Positions 1-11,986 of a stretch of 64,000 nucleotides of DNA are shown here, piece after piece. How positions within the stretch are numbered: position 1 is the stretch's first letter; each line of letters opens with the position of its first letter. The stretch is taken from NCBI GenBank assembly GCA_973895155.1, contig OZ316893.1:24056001-24120000 (forward strand), read 5' to 3'. A program made the position numbers and the translations under genes. Below the pieces are notes generated by a model. It was given only the letters and a program-made list of their open reading frames with translations. It was not told the DNA's origin and did no database searches. Source of the stretch: Marsupella aquatica (Eukaryota; Marchantiophyta).

Positions 1-2050
1 CTTTCCATATGGATTGATACAGAACGATGTATCAAATGCTGGCCATCGTCTAGTGGCCTGCGGTTCCTTGAGATTTCGATACGCACTGCTGTATCAGATG
101 GTGGCCATTTTCGAGAGGCCCAATCGTTTTCTGTCTTTTCACCTGTTTATATTTTTCTTGGCATGTTACTGTTGCGGTACGATGAGGCACGAATGTAGCT
201 TCCAGATATGTTGGTCTCCGCCGTCTGTTTTATTTCCTCCCACTATTGCTACTGCTACTCATTTCAGAACTTGTGGCAGCAATGGTGGCCGATTGCTATC
301 TTTCAACGAAAAGTCTATAATTAAAGTTGGGCGGGAAGGAGTGTGCGAAGACGGTTGTTGGGAGAAGAAGTGGCTGAGTCCCCATGTCGAGAAGAAGAAA
401 ACGGGGGACATAACATGTTGGGAGAGTTGTTGTGGGAGTATGTTGCAGCGAAGGCCCCATTTGTTGTTGAATAACTCTTGAGTAATAATGAATTGATGGA
501 GAATTAATGAAAGAATGGAATGGCTCCGGATCGATCCTGATCTGTTGGACGGAGTGGTCGATTAGGCGGTGCACTATTAAGCATCCAAGAGACGAGAGAT
601 GTGCCGAGTTAATTTCTTACCTGGACTATCGAAGATTCGACAATAGACTACTAATACCTCACGAATCCATTTGTGGATGCCTGGAGTACCAAGCCCTACC
701 CATACATACTGTAGTTAATTCCTGTGCTATACACACTAAACGGCCCTTGGTTGGTCCCTTCAACCTGGGGCAGGCGTGGAACATTCCTTTCGACTCCAAT
801 TCCGTCTAGCCTACTGAGTGCGCCACTGGAGATTCGAACGTTTGGTAATTGAAAAGGGTTGTCAGGCATAAGGTTTGTTCATAGAATTGTGGCTCGAAGG
901 AGGCAGTTGTCAGGAGTCGTGACAGGCAAAGAGAAGTGATTTGGGAAGAAGAAGAGAAGTGGAGGTTTGAAGTTTTGGGGTGGGAAGTCGGTGAGAACTG
1001 GATTGGGATGGGGAGCTGAAGAGGAGGAGAAGGAGAAGGAAGTTGATGGCAGCCAAGTTGTGAAGCTTTTCTTCTCAAATTTGAGGTACCTATGTGAGCT
1101 CACATTTCTGTACAGTAGCAACCCAAAAACCGGTAAGGGGAGTTGGGGTTACTGGACGGGGAAGTGCGGTGATCGCAATCACCACGATCAATTTTATTGG
1201 AGGTTCTGTTTGAGAAACTTTTGGGGGAGCCGGAAGGTAACCTGCCTAAGAAGAGGCAACACGTCCAATTGGAAGTTCTATTTGGGAGAAAATTCGGGGA
1301 GGTGAGTAGGGAAGTTATCTAAGAGGAGACAAGACGGATAAGAAATCTTCTTCACCAGATTGTCGTCCAGCATACTCGTTCCATCACGGCATCCGAGACC
1401 GCGTGTCTTTTCCTGCTTCAGCTTTGAGCTCGCGGAATCATGTAGAACGACTACTCTCGGCATGGTCGATTTGTGAGAAGTGAGCAACACGACGAAGCGG
1501 CAGGTTGGAGACCTCATGGTCTTCACTGAGAACCAGGTTCATCGAGTCTACTTGCTGAGGCGGGAGTGTGGAGGCTATGTCTCAGTGCTTGTTTTGTCTT
1601 TGTTGTCGGGGCAAACTACCGGCATCTTCCACTGTGTTCAAGTTTCTCGCGCCGCTTCTTGTGTGTTAGTATTGTAGCGTGGGCAGCGTCTTTGAAGAGT
1701 CGAGTCTTGTAGGTTGGTGAGCAAGCGAAGTAGTTGAATCTAGTCTTGTATAGGGGAAGAGTTCTTTGATCAGCCGAGGTGAAGTCTAGCCTTTTCTGTT
1801 GAGGGTGTTAAATGATTGAGATTTGGTTCCTGTTTAAGGTTAAGGTTTGTTCCACACGTTTAAAGTTTAGGTTTTTCTCACCCTAGGATTTCAAGCACTG
1901 TCTGCTACTGTAGCTTGTTAATCAGTGGTGCTTGTCCGGTGTCACTTGGGCTCTTTTATTCTTGTGAATTGAAGAACCTAAGAGCAGCTGGAACATTGGT
2001 CATTTCTTGTTTGTTTTAGTCTTTCTTGAAAAGTGTCATCCTCTTTCGTT
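1..2050. other. Upstream region of the F-box gene
   Basis: No convincing coding sequence apart from the inverted F-box fragment described separately. An imperfect direct repeat containing GATAC...TGTATCA...TGGCCAT occurs near 16-49 and 78-112. The stretch probably contains the promoter and 5' leader of the F-box gene starting at 2051, but I see no TATA box or intron that I can place with confidence. Confidence 0.4.
1341..1437 (-). pseudogene. Inverted fragment of an F-box gene N-terminus
   Basis: Read on the minus strand, this stretch encodes ASSKLKQEK followed by SMLDDNLVKKI. The F-box protein encoded on the plus strand 0.8 kb away has ATSKRSRQDK followed by NMLDDDLVEKI. At DNA level about 30 bases around the LDD core (minus strand of roughly 1343-1375 against 2224-2256) are almost identical, and the similarity continues weakly upstream. 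It stops shortly after the first helix of the F-box, so no functional domain remains. It is best explained as a broken, inverted copy of this gene or of a close paralogue. Confidence 0.6.
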
Positions 2051-3373
2051 ATGGCGGCATCCTGCTCGGAGGTCTCCCGATTGTCTTACGAAGGAGGTTA
2101 TTCTGCTGAGGTACATTTCGAGTCAAGTAAGGCGATTGGAAGGCCTTCTGCTACTTCAAAGCGTTCAAGGCAAGACAAGAATGACCGGTGTTTGTGGTCG
2201 AAGTTGGATACCGAATTGTGGAATATGCTGGACGACGACTTGGTGGAGAAGATTATTGCAAGGCTGCCATTCAAATCTGTTTTTCGAGCTGCATCACTAT
2301 CAAAAACCTGGTATTCTAAGTTTCTCGCACATTCATTCCAGAACGAGGTACACGAGTCAACGGCATCCTGGAAATCATACTCTCCATTATTCGTTAACAA
2401 TTACATGGAGATGATAGGCTACGATAATGTTTCTAAAGTTTGGCATAAACTTCCAACACTCTCGTACCTTCCAGTTGAAGCTGTTGACTGGAATCTAAGG
2501 GCCGGAGGTGGATCTCTTTTGTGTTGGACATCCGCCGACCAGAAGATGCTAAAAGATCCTTATAACAACTTTTGTGACGTGGAATATCAGGTTTACGTCT
2601 CAAATCCATTGACCAGGCGTTGGAAACAACTACCCAAACGTCCAGTGATGCGATGCCCTCACGTTGTGCATGTCGTTTGTCAAGGGAGTAAAGCTTACCA
2701 GGTGATTCTGGTTTCAGAGATTGGCCGACCAGGCCACCCCAAAAGTGCCCTATGTGTACAGATTTTCGACTCAGCCTCTGGCTGTTGGACAGTGAAACAC
2801 CACAGTACCGGGATGTTTTTAGACGTGGCTTGGGCTTGCAGTGCTTACATGGATGGAGTTCTATACATGTTGGGAAGAACAGATGGATACAGCTTGACTT
2901 CTTTCAACGTGCAAGATGAGACCTGGAAACATATTCCACACGTATGCCAAGGGAAGGTTGGGAGTTCGTCTGTAAATGAGGACCCAAATCCACACCTGCG
3001 GTTCCATGACTTCCGTTTTTCCCAAGTAGTAGTCTGTGGCTCTGATGTGATGCTGGTTGTACTCCGCAAAGACAAGCTTTCTGTCTTTAGACTCGACCTC
3101 AAAGCTGGATTGGCTTTCGAGGTGTCACGAGCACCCAGTGAAATGCTCTGGGCTGTACATTTCTGCACTGCTGCTGGTCAAGGTGATTGTATATACATTG
3201 GTCGTCGTTGTCCGTCTTTCCGATCAATACTTTACAATGTGAGGGCTCAGGAGTGGCAGTGGGTTCCTTCCGTCACAGGCAGACCCAAGTCTGCTGTTGA
3301 TTCCCTCTATGATTATTGGCTGTGGACGTCCATCACATACCAGCCTGGTTTGAATCCTTTCGTCGAAGTTTGA
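2051..3373 (+). CDS. F-box protein with C-terminal kelch-like beta-propeller
   Basis: Single-exon gene for a protein of about 440 residues. I chose the ATG at 2051 (MAASC) because it begins the hydrophilic leader; an in-frame alternative six codons upstream has no support. The F-box is near residues 57-97 (LDDDLVEKIIARLPFKSVF, then KTWYSKF), the part that in this family binds Skp1/ASK in an SCF ubiquitin ligase. The remainder, about 110-400, has spaced blade-like motifs: NPLTRRWKQLP, FDSASGCW, GVLYMLGRTDG, ETWKHIPHV and AQEWQWVP. These resemble the divergent propellers of plant F-box/kelch proteins and would recruit the substrate. The substrate cannot be inferred. The frame is open and codon use looks normal. 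An inverted fragment of a related sequence lies 0.6 kb upstream. Confidence 0.85.
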   Translation: MAASCSEVSRLSYEGGYSAEVHFESSKAIGRPSATSKRSRQDKNDRCLWSKLDTELWNMLDDDLVEKIIARLPFKSVFRAASLSKTWYSKFLAHSFQNEVHESTASWKSYSPLFVNNYMEMIGYDNVSKVWHKLPTLSYLPVEAVDWNLRAGGGSLLCWTSADQKMLKDPYNNFCDVEYQVYVSNPLTRRWKQLPKRPVMRCPHVVHVVCQGSKAYQVILVSEIGRPGHPKSALCVQIFDSASGCWTVKHHSTGMFLDVAWACSAYMDGVLYMLGRTDGYSLTSFNVQDETWKHIPHVCQGKVGSSSVNEDPNPHLRFHDFRFSQVVVCGSDVMLVVLRKDKLSVFRLDLKAGLAFEVSRAPSEMLWAVHFCTAAGQGDCIYIGRRCPSFRSILYNVRAQEWQWVPSVTGRPKSAVDSLYDYWLWTSITYQPGLNPFVEV

Positions 3374-5574
3374 TTCTTCCAGTTGGTTACTTCCAGGACC
3401 AATCCACCGAGTCTGAGTAGGTAGACAGGCATTGCCAGATTTTCTGGCTTGGGATAGTCTCATCGCTCTAAATGAAATATTTCAGGCATCAGGTTCCTTC
3501 GTTGACTCCGGTCAATGTGGCTGCACGTGTACCAGTGATCGTCATTCCTCCTATCGGCCAAGTTTTCATTGAGTGGGCACAGAAGTGTGTAGACCCTCTC
3601 TACAAATAGGCAGATTTTGTTGGTACTGGGTTGGGTCAGTGGCTATGGACATCTCGACAACTTACCACCGTGGTTCCAATCATTACTGGAAGCTCCATTC
3701 TACAGGGCTTCGCTCGTCACCAATAGTAAGGAGATCCTTGGAGCAACCGACGTAAGCTTTCCTACTTTGCTACCCCACAATTTTATCTAGTCCTTGTATA
3801 TGCAGGGCATTGACCAACAGGTGGCGTAAAGGTAAGCAGTAACTAAATTCACACCACTTTGTCCTTTATAGTGATGCTCCGTTGGTCTATTTTATTTCGG
3901 AATATTTGTTTGATTTATTTAACTGCTGGTTAAGCCATGATTTTTGGTTCCATGTAAAGAAGTTTGTGGTCTCGCTTTCTCCGTTTGCAGAGCTTCTGAT
4001 TTTGAAGCTTTTTAATCAAGCGAGAAGCTGAGGGCTGGAGAGGCACCTTTCAGCAAGTAGAGACGCTCACGTGTCTCTCCTACCTCATAAAGGTTGTCTG
4101 ACAAGGCTGACAGTGATGGTGTGGGAGGACGATTGATTGTGTCCATATTCTTTTGGTGTCTCTTACGAGCTTTCGGTGTTTAAGGTCAGGAAAAGATATG
4201 TACAGGCTATTTGAGGCAAGTTTTAGGGCCAGTAGTGTGCTGGGTTGCCATGCATTGGCGAATAGTTACAACCTTCGTTTTTTTAGATTCTGCATAACTT
4301 ATCACGTTCTCACAGCATCTTTTTGTTTGTTTGTTTGTGTTATGTATTTCTGGTATAATCGTATTGCATTATTCTATTATGTCCTACAGCTGCTGTGTCT
4401 TGCAGTTGTGTAATGATGCAATAGTAGTAATGTTTATGGAACGAAGGTTTGCCCTCCCTTTGTGAGTAACGGACTCCACCTCTCTTGTGAATTGCATTTC
4501 TCTGGTTAACTTTCGCGTTCCCAGTGATCGTCCGTTTTCCTAACGTGTGGTTTGTAGCCTAATCATCAATCTTTTCCTGGAATCTGGGTGCTACGCGTTG
4601 CGTTTTTGTAATTTACTGATATGGAGTCGGGAAGCTTGGAACGAGTCTGGACAGTGAAGTGCTTGTCTCTTTTTCCTCTTCGAGGCTGCCAGCAAAGGAT
4701 ACCTGATTATCTGATACCTTGGTGAAATCTATAGTAGTGAGAAGCTCTAACTAGTGAACAGACCCAATGCTTTGTGAAATGCTCAAGCTACTTTGTGATT
4801 GAACTGTGTAGGACTGACACTATCATCAAGAACCACCATCGAGTATCTCTATCCAAATGTGCACATGCTCACACTAATGCGCTATTTTTTCCGAAAGCTC
4901 GAACCTCAGACTTAAGAAAGTGACCGGATTTGGGTATTGTTCAACGTGGTTCACTTGCGGGAAAAGGAATCTAATACTGCGAGGTTGTCACTAACTTATG
5001 GCTGCTTTAAACTGCTGAACGTCGTGCCAAGTGCTATACTCAACCAATGAACAATGGAATTGGGCGTACAGCCATTTTGTAAATCGTGGAATATGTAGCC
5101 TGCACCTTCTTGGGATGGCCGTGTAACTGTACTAGAGACGGATGAACGACCTTTGTTCAGCCATGCCTGGGACACAATCATGACTAACGAAAGAGCGAAG
5201 TTCAGCGACGAGCCAGGCCTGATCCCAGAGGTGGCTTTGGTAATTCCATGGTGCCGGTCACTCGCAACTGAGAATCTTGGCCTTTCAGGAATCAGGAAAA
5301 GCCTATCGCAAACTCTCTTTCTATCATGGGGACCAGCTAACTTCCCAAAAGTGTGGCGAACCTCCTGTGAACAAGCACTGACCCGTGAACATTATAGATC
5401 ACAGTCCAGGATGTTGGCTCGGAGAAGAATTCTACGTGCCGTACTTAATGTGGCCAGTTTGGCGGAGTCTACTGTTGTTTACCTCGGATCCAGAGTGGGT
5501 TGAGTGCAGTCTCTTAGTTGAATTAGTGAGGATTAGTTTATTCTTCATTCTCACTTCTGGAGCAGAGGTTAGAA
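3374..5574. other. 3' flank of the F-box gene, no clear gene
   Basis: Probably contains the 3' UTR of the F-box gene. A 116-codon open frame (5153-5503) and shorter ones show no recognisable domain and no splice partners that I could connect. No RNA gene or terminal repeat was seen. Confidence 0.4.
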
Positions 5575-5960
5575 CACTGCAAAAGGAAGGTTCTGGTAGG
5601 TGGGGTTTGAAAACATCTAACTTAACTGATAAAATTGCAGAATAAGGGTGTTGGTAGGAGGGGATCGAGGACATCTCCGAATGTTAAGAAAGGAATAACT
5701 CCACAAAATAAGGGTGTTGGTAGGAGGGGATTCAGGACATCTCGGAATATTAAGAAAGGAATAACTCCACAAAATAAGGGTGTTGGTAGGAGGGGATTGA
5801 GTCCATCTCGGAATACTAAGAAAGTAATAACTCTACCAAGAAAATTGGAAAGGAAAGGTTTTGGTAGTAGGGTTTGAGTACATCTAACTTTACTAATAAG
5901 ATTGCAAAATAAGGGTATTGGTAGGAGGGGTTTGAGAACATCTCCGAGCACTAAGACCTA
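5575..5960. repeat. 66-bp tandem repeat (about six units)
   Basis: Three well-conserved 66-bp units start at 5641, 5707 and 5773, beginning AATAAGGGTGTTGGTAGGAG. They are flanked by more divergent units near 5575, 5841 and 5908. Because 66 is divisible by three, the array stays open in a frame on each strand and gives 22-residue peptide repeats, which does not by itself imply coding. Confidence 0.85.
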
Positions 5961-8646
5961 CTAAGAACGGTCAAAAGTTTTCTTGACATCTACATGCAAC
6001 TCGTGTGGAAGTGAAGACACAATACCCTCCAACCCGGGAATTTCAGGGAAGCTTATTCAAACTCTCAGCAGGACAAGAGTTTACCTGAGGAAAGATAAAG
6101 GCCATGTGCAGATTCTTCTTCCAAACTGGCTGAGTTTACGACTTTGAGGATATAGTAAAAGGACTGATATAGCCAAGTCAGCCCCTATTGCACTGAGCAA
6201 TCCTGGCAAGCGAGTACACGTTGCACCTTCTCAACTTGAGGCAGCATTTACAAGCTGTGCGAAGGATGTGTGAGAGTAAATTATAATCCCTGGACACTTT
6301 TGAGCAAGCTGTTCATCGCACATGTTTGGGTCTAGCATTCATTGGGGTCATCATCAAGATAAGGAAAATAGTGCCTAGATGCTGGCAGAAATCTTTGACA
6401 GGCAATGACAATGATGAGTCTACTTCCTCACAGTATTATGTCTGTAAACCTCTCTATTTCCGTATAGATTGGGTGAAACTCGGTCTCAGGGAGGACTCTG
6501 AGTCTGAATTTGAACAAGTTTTAAAATGCCATGCTTGTTTTGATCAGTTTACGTCCTTAAGCTGTTATTGTCAGTTCCTTACAATCAGGCTTCAGTTTAC
6601 AGGGTGTCTGACAATGTCCACCTTGCTGTGCAGGGTTTCTACAACACCTTCTGTTTCTTTCGGTAAGTCCACCTTTCTGAGATCAAAGGCATGACAACAA
6701 GAATGAGGTGGATTGGTGACTTATTGCTCTTGTTCCCTGAGGTCCTCATAGTCTCATGCAGCCCCATTGTGTTTATCAATCATCACATATTCACACGAGG
6801 CTCTAGCTACTAATTGTACCACTCCATTCTCTGTCCATTATACATGACATCAACAAGATACTAACACTGAGAAGAACACCCAAAATTGAGTGCACAGACT
6901 TATCCAGGCTTTGTAAGTTCAAATTATCTTCGTGCTACTATAGAGGGCTCAAAACATTCACTATTTTGCCAAGGGTCCAGGGTCTGGTAGTAGGGCCTAT
7001 AGTATTTGTTTTTCCATGATACTCCTATGCAATTTACTAAGCTTTACCAAGCTGGACTTTCATGCTTTTTAGCCCAATCTCAGTGGCCTCATTCTAAAGG
7101 GGATTTCATAACATGTTTAACATTTTTAGTTATTAAACACTCTAGAAAACAGAAAAAAAATTCAAATCATTTTTCTATTGCGATCTTAGAATATTTTTAG
7201 AATATTTAAATATACCAATATTTTTTGTATAGAAATTTAAAAATATTTTTCTCATTCCAATAAACAAATTCTATATTATTTTCTTGTATGGATAGAAAAA
7301 TAAATAAGGACCCCAGGGCCCAATGCTATTCAAGGGTTTTTTTCTTTATTTTCTCTTCTTTATTGGGTGTTGCAGTCTTTGTGAAAATTGATATTTTATG
7401 TTCTTTGGGGATGTGATATATACATATATAAACTTAGTACTTGACAATGTGGTAAATATAGGACATTATTAATTTAGGACCTGATCTCAGTTGCATGTGA
7501 TGCCACACTCATATACTCTCATTCGTTTGCAATGCCAATACAATAATCAATTGGCCAGGGATTGGGCCTTTGGGCTAGCAGTCTGAGATCATGGAGTACG
7601 TGATGGTGGACCAAGTGCCATACATTTATCTAGTGTGATGATTTCTTTTTGTGTCAAAATAAGGTAAGATAATAATCAATGAAAATTAAAACCCAGTTGA
7701 AATTCCAAGTTTGCCAAAATACTCAGATACATGTTTGCAACCTGGATGGATTTTAGGGAAGCTTTATTTTGTGCTCATATAGTCTTGCACTCCCTGTTCT
7801 TGCACAAAAGGGAGGGATGCCCTCAGCTTTGAGTGATGGAGTAATTTTCAGAATTTCACAAGCCACTTCCATTGAGGAGCTATTGAATGTCAACCTGTGC
7901 ATCTTTACAAACATCCAGGAGAACATTGCACTAACGACCCAACCAAGTCAGTTTGGGAAACCAAAACCAATGCACAAATCCTTGGGCAATGACTGGCCCA
8001 TCCTACACGGATACCCTTTTTCTGGCTGTCGTGAAAATGGCTTTAAAACACACAATAATTCATAATCATGGTGAGCAAATATACACTTTGTTCCAAGCAA
8101 AGGACCTTGGTAGTTAGCCACTTGAAGGGAACACAATGCTCGATTGGAGTTGCTCCGAGGGTTTGTTCAAACCTAGAGGGGACGAACCAGCAGTGTGATT
8201 CTAATTAGATTGACAAATTAGGAACCACATCCCAGTTAGAATCAAGAATTAGTGACACAAGTGCTTGCAAGCATCTTCAGCCTATGCAACTGATTGGTGT
8301 CACAATATATTAAAAGAGATGTCAATTGTCATGTCCACTGGTTTTCCAGGAAGGTCGGTAATTATGGTCCCAACGTTTGTAAAGGTCATATTTGTCACGC
8401 ACACGAATGAAGAGGCTTGTTTTACCCACCACTTTTTTGGCCAAATCTTCACGATGTACTTAGATTCACATGTTCTGTGTGACAGGATGGCGAAGTCCTG
8501 GCTGCATGACTCATCATTAAGGCACAGCCCTCCTACTCTGCTGGGATTTAACAAATTCGCAAGAAAAACTTCTTCGTAAGGAAGAGGAAGCAGCTGTTAG
8601 CGCCGCTAGCGGACCAGAAAGTAGTATCGTCTTTACAATCGTGCCT
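5961..8646. other. Intergenic region, AT-rich in the middle
   Basis: No gene could be supported. 7100-7450 is very AT-rich. An 85-codon minus-strand frame (8300-8554) lies just downstream of the stop of the spliced minus-strand gene that ends at 8647; it has no recognisable domain and may be 3' UTR. Confidence 0.35.
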
Positions 8647-10157
8647 CTAATTCAATTCAGATGCTTCAGACCGTCGTCTTTTTTTCTTGGAAGGTTTCTC
8701 CACATCCAGCAGGGACCCATGGTCTTTCTCGGAGGTCAATCCGCTGGTTGTTTGTTCAGGCTCTGTTACACCAACGTTTGAAACACACAATCTCAAGTCA
8801 GTTGAAGCCTCAATCCCCTGCCATTTGAACAGAATTTTCCTCCATTTTGTGTTTATTTGAATATGCAGAGAGCTCCAGATTGGATGTGGATAGACCTAGT
8901 GTAACTCACCTCTGGCACGGTGGTGAGGATTATCCTCATTTGGTTCTTGCAGCGATTTCACAAAGGCCATTTGGCAAGCTATCTTCCTGACTGCATGCCA
9001 CATATAGGGTTACTGGTGTCACTGGCAAGAGATAATTACAAGTGTATCAAAGTTGCACCTTGATAGCCGTCATTTTGAAACCAAATTGACTTGCATGTGG
9101 CATTGATAATGATAAGCCCCCTGTTCGTGTTGGTTCATATCCCCTACACTTAAGATTTACGAATTCAGGAAGTCGTCAGCAAGAGTAGAGGAAGCTAAGA
9201 AACAGTAATCTGATACCAATAAAACCTAGGACAAATACTCGAAGGGGTTGTGTCTGAACGGGTCAGGATCCCCTGGTATGTAAACGAGGCATCAGATGCC
9301 AAGATCCGTAGACCTTAAACGTTCTTTCTTTTTGTGGCAATGATACAACATACCCCATAGATCCTTCTTTTTAAGTCCAAGTTGAAATTCATTGTCAGGA
9401 CGTTCGTGAAGGAAGCGCACCTACAAATGGATTCGCACCATCGGGGATGAAGGCATAAGGTTGCAGCGTCTGAACTTTGCCGTACTTCACAATATTGTAC
9501 TCCTCTCCTGTATGTCACAGAAAAATGAATTAAAACTTAGCAGAGAGCTCAAGTTGAACTAGTACCCTCCACGGTAAATTCAATTGACAATAACTCAGTG
9601 TACTTATACCCCGCAGGTGCATTCATGCTTGCAAGTATCCAACAATCTACACCTAACAAACGATCACCACCAGATCACAAATTGAGCCAAATCTTACAAA
9701 AGAGAGAAAGACTAGAGGGTACACCGACTAGGACTGACCTTGGGAGTTAGGGAAATGCCCAACTATTCCTTCCAGAGCATTGGCGTTGATTTTCAAGTTT
9801 TTTTCCACAAGATCAGCCGGCCCTATCTGCAAAAAGTAGATTTCCATTTGAACTCAGTCTTAGGAAGAGCCTCATACACAAATTTAGAGGAACATCTGTG
9901 TTCCAAGGATACAGCAGACTACATTTGTGCCCTAGAAACCGACAGAATCTCGGACAACACTCCGAGCAGCACAAAGAGGAGAACGGGCAGCTTGGTAGAG
10001 ATATCGAGAAGCACAAGATGCTGACCTCATTAGCGGGAATTCGAATGAGCCAGAGCTCCGTACTTTCATCGGCAGCCTCCTGCACAACCGGGGGCAACTT
10101 CTCGACTTCCTGAAAGTGCTCTGGTGGCTGATAGGCATTCAAAATCGTTTCCTTCAT
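8647..10157 (-). CDS. RNA polymerase I A34 / Mediator-associated protein 2-like protein, six exons
   Basis: Six minus-strand exons join in phase to 192 codons plus stop: 10157-10026, 9826-9739, 9507-9421, 9313-9239, 8990-8910 and 8762-8647. Each intron has GT and AG ends. The donor at 9238 (GTATTT) and the exon 4 acceptor are the least certain. The N-terminus has STELWLIRIPANE, followed by EEYNIVKYGKVQTLQPY and FIPDGANPFVG. The C-terminus is basic (KPSKKKRRRSE), like a nuclear localisation tail. A TELWLI-type motif, a short beta-rich core and a Lys/Arg-rich tail recall the Pol I A34/CAST family and the plant Mediator-associated protein 2 proteins. These act in the nucleus in transcription of rRNA or other genes. 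The exon chain is well supported. The family name is a recognition from memory and less sure. Confidence 0.6.
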
Positions 10158-10167
10158 GATGGCAGTC

Positions 10168-10275
10168 TGTCTGTCTCTCAGTATCCTTCTACTGTTTCCA
10201 GTGTCTGCTGTCTGTCTCTCAGTATCCTTCTGCTGTCTTCAGTGTCTGCTGTCTATCTCTCCGTGTCCTTCTGGC
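10168..10275. repeat. 41-bp tandem repeat
   Basis: About 2.5 copies of a 41-bp unit containing GTCTGTCTCTCAGTATCCTT, immediately upstream of the start codon of the minus-strand gene ending at 10157. It would lie in that gene's 5' leader or proximal promoter. Confidence 0.75.
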
Positions 10276-10362
10276 TGCACTGAGAGTTTATCCCTCCCCA
10301 CAACCCTCACGTCATGACCCGCCCACCTCCCTACATTTCTTCTCGACTAGCAAGCTCTCGCC

Positions 10363-10410
10363 TGCTCCTCCTCCTCCTCCTCCTCCTCCTCCTCCTCCTC
10401 CTCCTCCTCA
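10363..10410. repeat. (CTC)n microsatellite
   Basis: About 15 uninterrupted CTC units. On the minus strand this is a GAG-rich tract about 200 bp upstream of the start codon at 10157, similar to GA-rich promoter or leader elements seen in plants. Confidence 0.9.
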
Positions 10411-11266
10411 ATTTATTCTCCTCTTGCACCAAGCAAAATTATTCTCCTACACAACTCGCGTCCTCATCGTCTATGAACTCCATGTCCATTTCTATCCCTA
10501 ATAATAAATTCACATGGGACAAGTACTACTTGCATACATGTGCATTGCAGTATGAAAATCGCTTCCCATCGTCGATCTCCACTGGCATAATTTTCTTTAC
10601 GCGCTTCTGTGCGCTCTCCCCATCCCCTCTCCTTTCTCCTCAAAGCCCTACGGTACCAGAAAGTCTGACTCTTCCACCCTATGACGATTTGCAAACATAC
10701 ACCACCCCCACACAGTTTAGAGTAGAGAAGTCGGTCGCCACTGATGTGCGTGGGTGCTCAGGGAAAAGACGTCGTCGAGATGGGGCACAGATGACACTCT
10801 CTCTATCTATCTTACAGAATCTCGTTTTCGTCCTCAGGACTCCTGCTGCTGCTGCTGATCATCATCAACCCTTCTTCTCAGCCCGCATTCATTCATTCAT
10901 TCCTGTTTTTCTGTTCCATGCCAATTGCACATCCTGAACCTGCTCGCTCGCTGGCTCGTCGTGCACTACCTGCATCTGCCCCTTTTGCCTGACTCTCCCA
11001 GATCGATGCTCGGCTTGCTGTAAATGTGTGTACACTACACTACAACACAAGCACCTGTGCGTGCACGCACAAGCGAACAAACGATCAGAACGTCGAGCTC
11101 TCGTGAACGCAACATAACAAAATCCAGGTACCACGAAACTCGCTTTCCCACTTGCAGCGAACCAAGCCTCACAAGGCGCTCAAAAAGTCAAAATTTCTCC
11201 TCAAGAAGCAGCCTCACCTTCCAGCGTTCAAAAAACTCTCTCTCGCTCCTCCCCATCCTTCCCACA

Positions 11267-11345
11267 TCTCCAATCCCTCCCTCCCTCCCTCCGTCCATCT
11301 GTCCTTCCTCTCTCCCATCCCTCCGTCCCTCTCTCCCTCTCTACC
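11267..11345. repeat. CTCC-rich low-complexity tract
   Basis: Pyrimidine-only stretch of degenerate CCCT/CTCC units. Non-coding. Confidence 0.8.
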
Positions 11346-11555
11346 TCAGCCACTCACTCCAGCTCAAGAATAGACATGAACGTACCTACAAAAAAAACCA
11401 CAAACCGCGAGCTTCAAGCTGCGGATTGAGATTCCAGAAAATGCCGTTCCGCACACGACGACCCTGTCCTGCAGCAACGGTCGAAGTGTAGATTACTGAA
11501 TTGCAGCACCAAAGGACACGGATTCCTGAAGCTGCAGGCGGTCGAAGCTAAAGCT

Positions 11556-11631
11556 GCTGTGCAGATCACAACCCTCGCCACGGTTGAAGCTGTGCAGATC
11601 ACAACCCTCGCAGCGGTTGAAGCTGTGCAGC
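11556..11631. repeat. 33-bp tandem repeat
   Basis: Two 33-bp copies (11556-11588 and 11589-11621) beginning GCTGTGCAGATCACAACCCT, plus a 10-bp partial third copy. Confidence 0.85.
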
Positions 11632-11774
11632 TCCAAGAATGACAGAAACTGCAGTGTCCTTAAACCCTACAAAACCCACATGACGGAGCTTTAACGACGG
11701 CAACACACGACGCGTGCAGCTTGCGACGACGGGACAGAACGACGGCGCTCCTTCGTGTTTTTGTCTTTTCTCCC

Positions 11775-11986
11775 CATGCCTTGAAAAGTGATTTTCATAT
11801 CAAGAGTTTTACCCAAGAAATCCCGTTCTCTCTTTCATGGAGTTACGTGGATGAAACTGCTATATGGTGAATCCATCTTACATGCCTTGAAAAGTGATTT
11901 TCATATCAAGAGTTTTACACAAGAAATCCCGTTCTCTCTTTCATGGAGTTACGTGGATGAAACTGCTATATGGTGAATGCATCTTA
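11775..11986. repeat. 106-bp direct tandem duplication
   Basis: Two adjacent 106-bp copies (11775-11880 and 11881-11986) starting CATGCCTTGAAAAGTG and differing at very few positions. A diverged third piece sits about 540 bp downstream at 12515-12575 (CCAAGAAATCCCGTTCTC...TTTCATGGAGTT). Confidence 0.9.

Noticed and set aside
795-850. tRNA-like sequence on the minus strand (TTCGAATC and CAGTAGGCTAG)
   Set aside because: The T-loop-like motif lies 5' of the D-arm-like motif, so no cloverleaf can form. No SINE body or tail was seen.
5153-5503. 116-codon open frame
   Set aside because: No recognisable motif, no splice partner and overlapping frames of similar length, so it is likely chance.
10314-10937. 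207-codon open frame with a poly-Leu run
   Set aside because: It is produced by the CTC microsatellite and pyrimidine-rich DNA upstream of the minus-strand gene. No domain.
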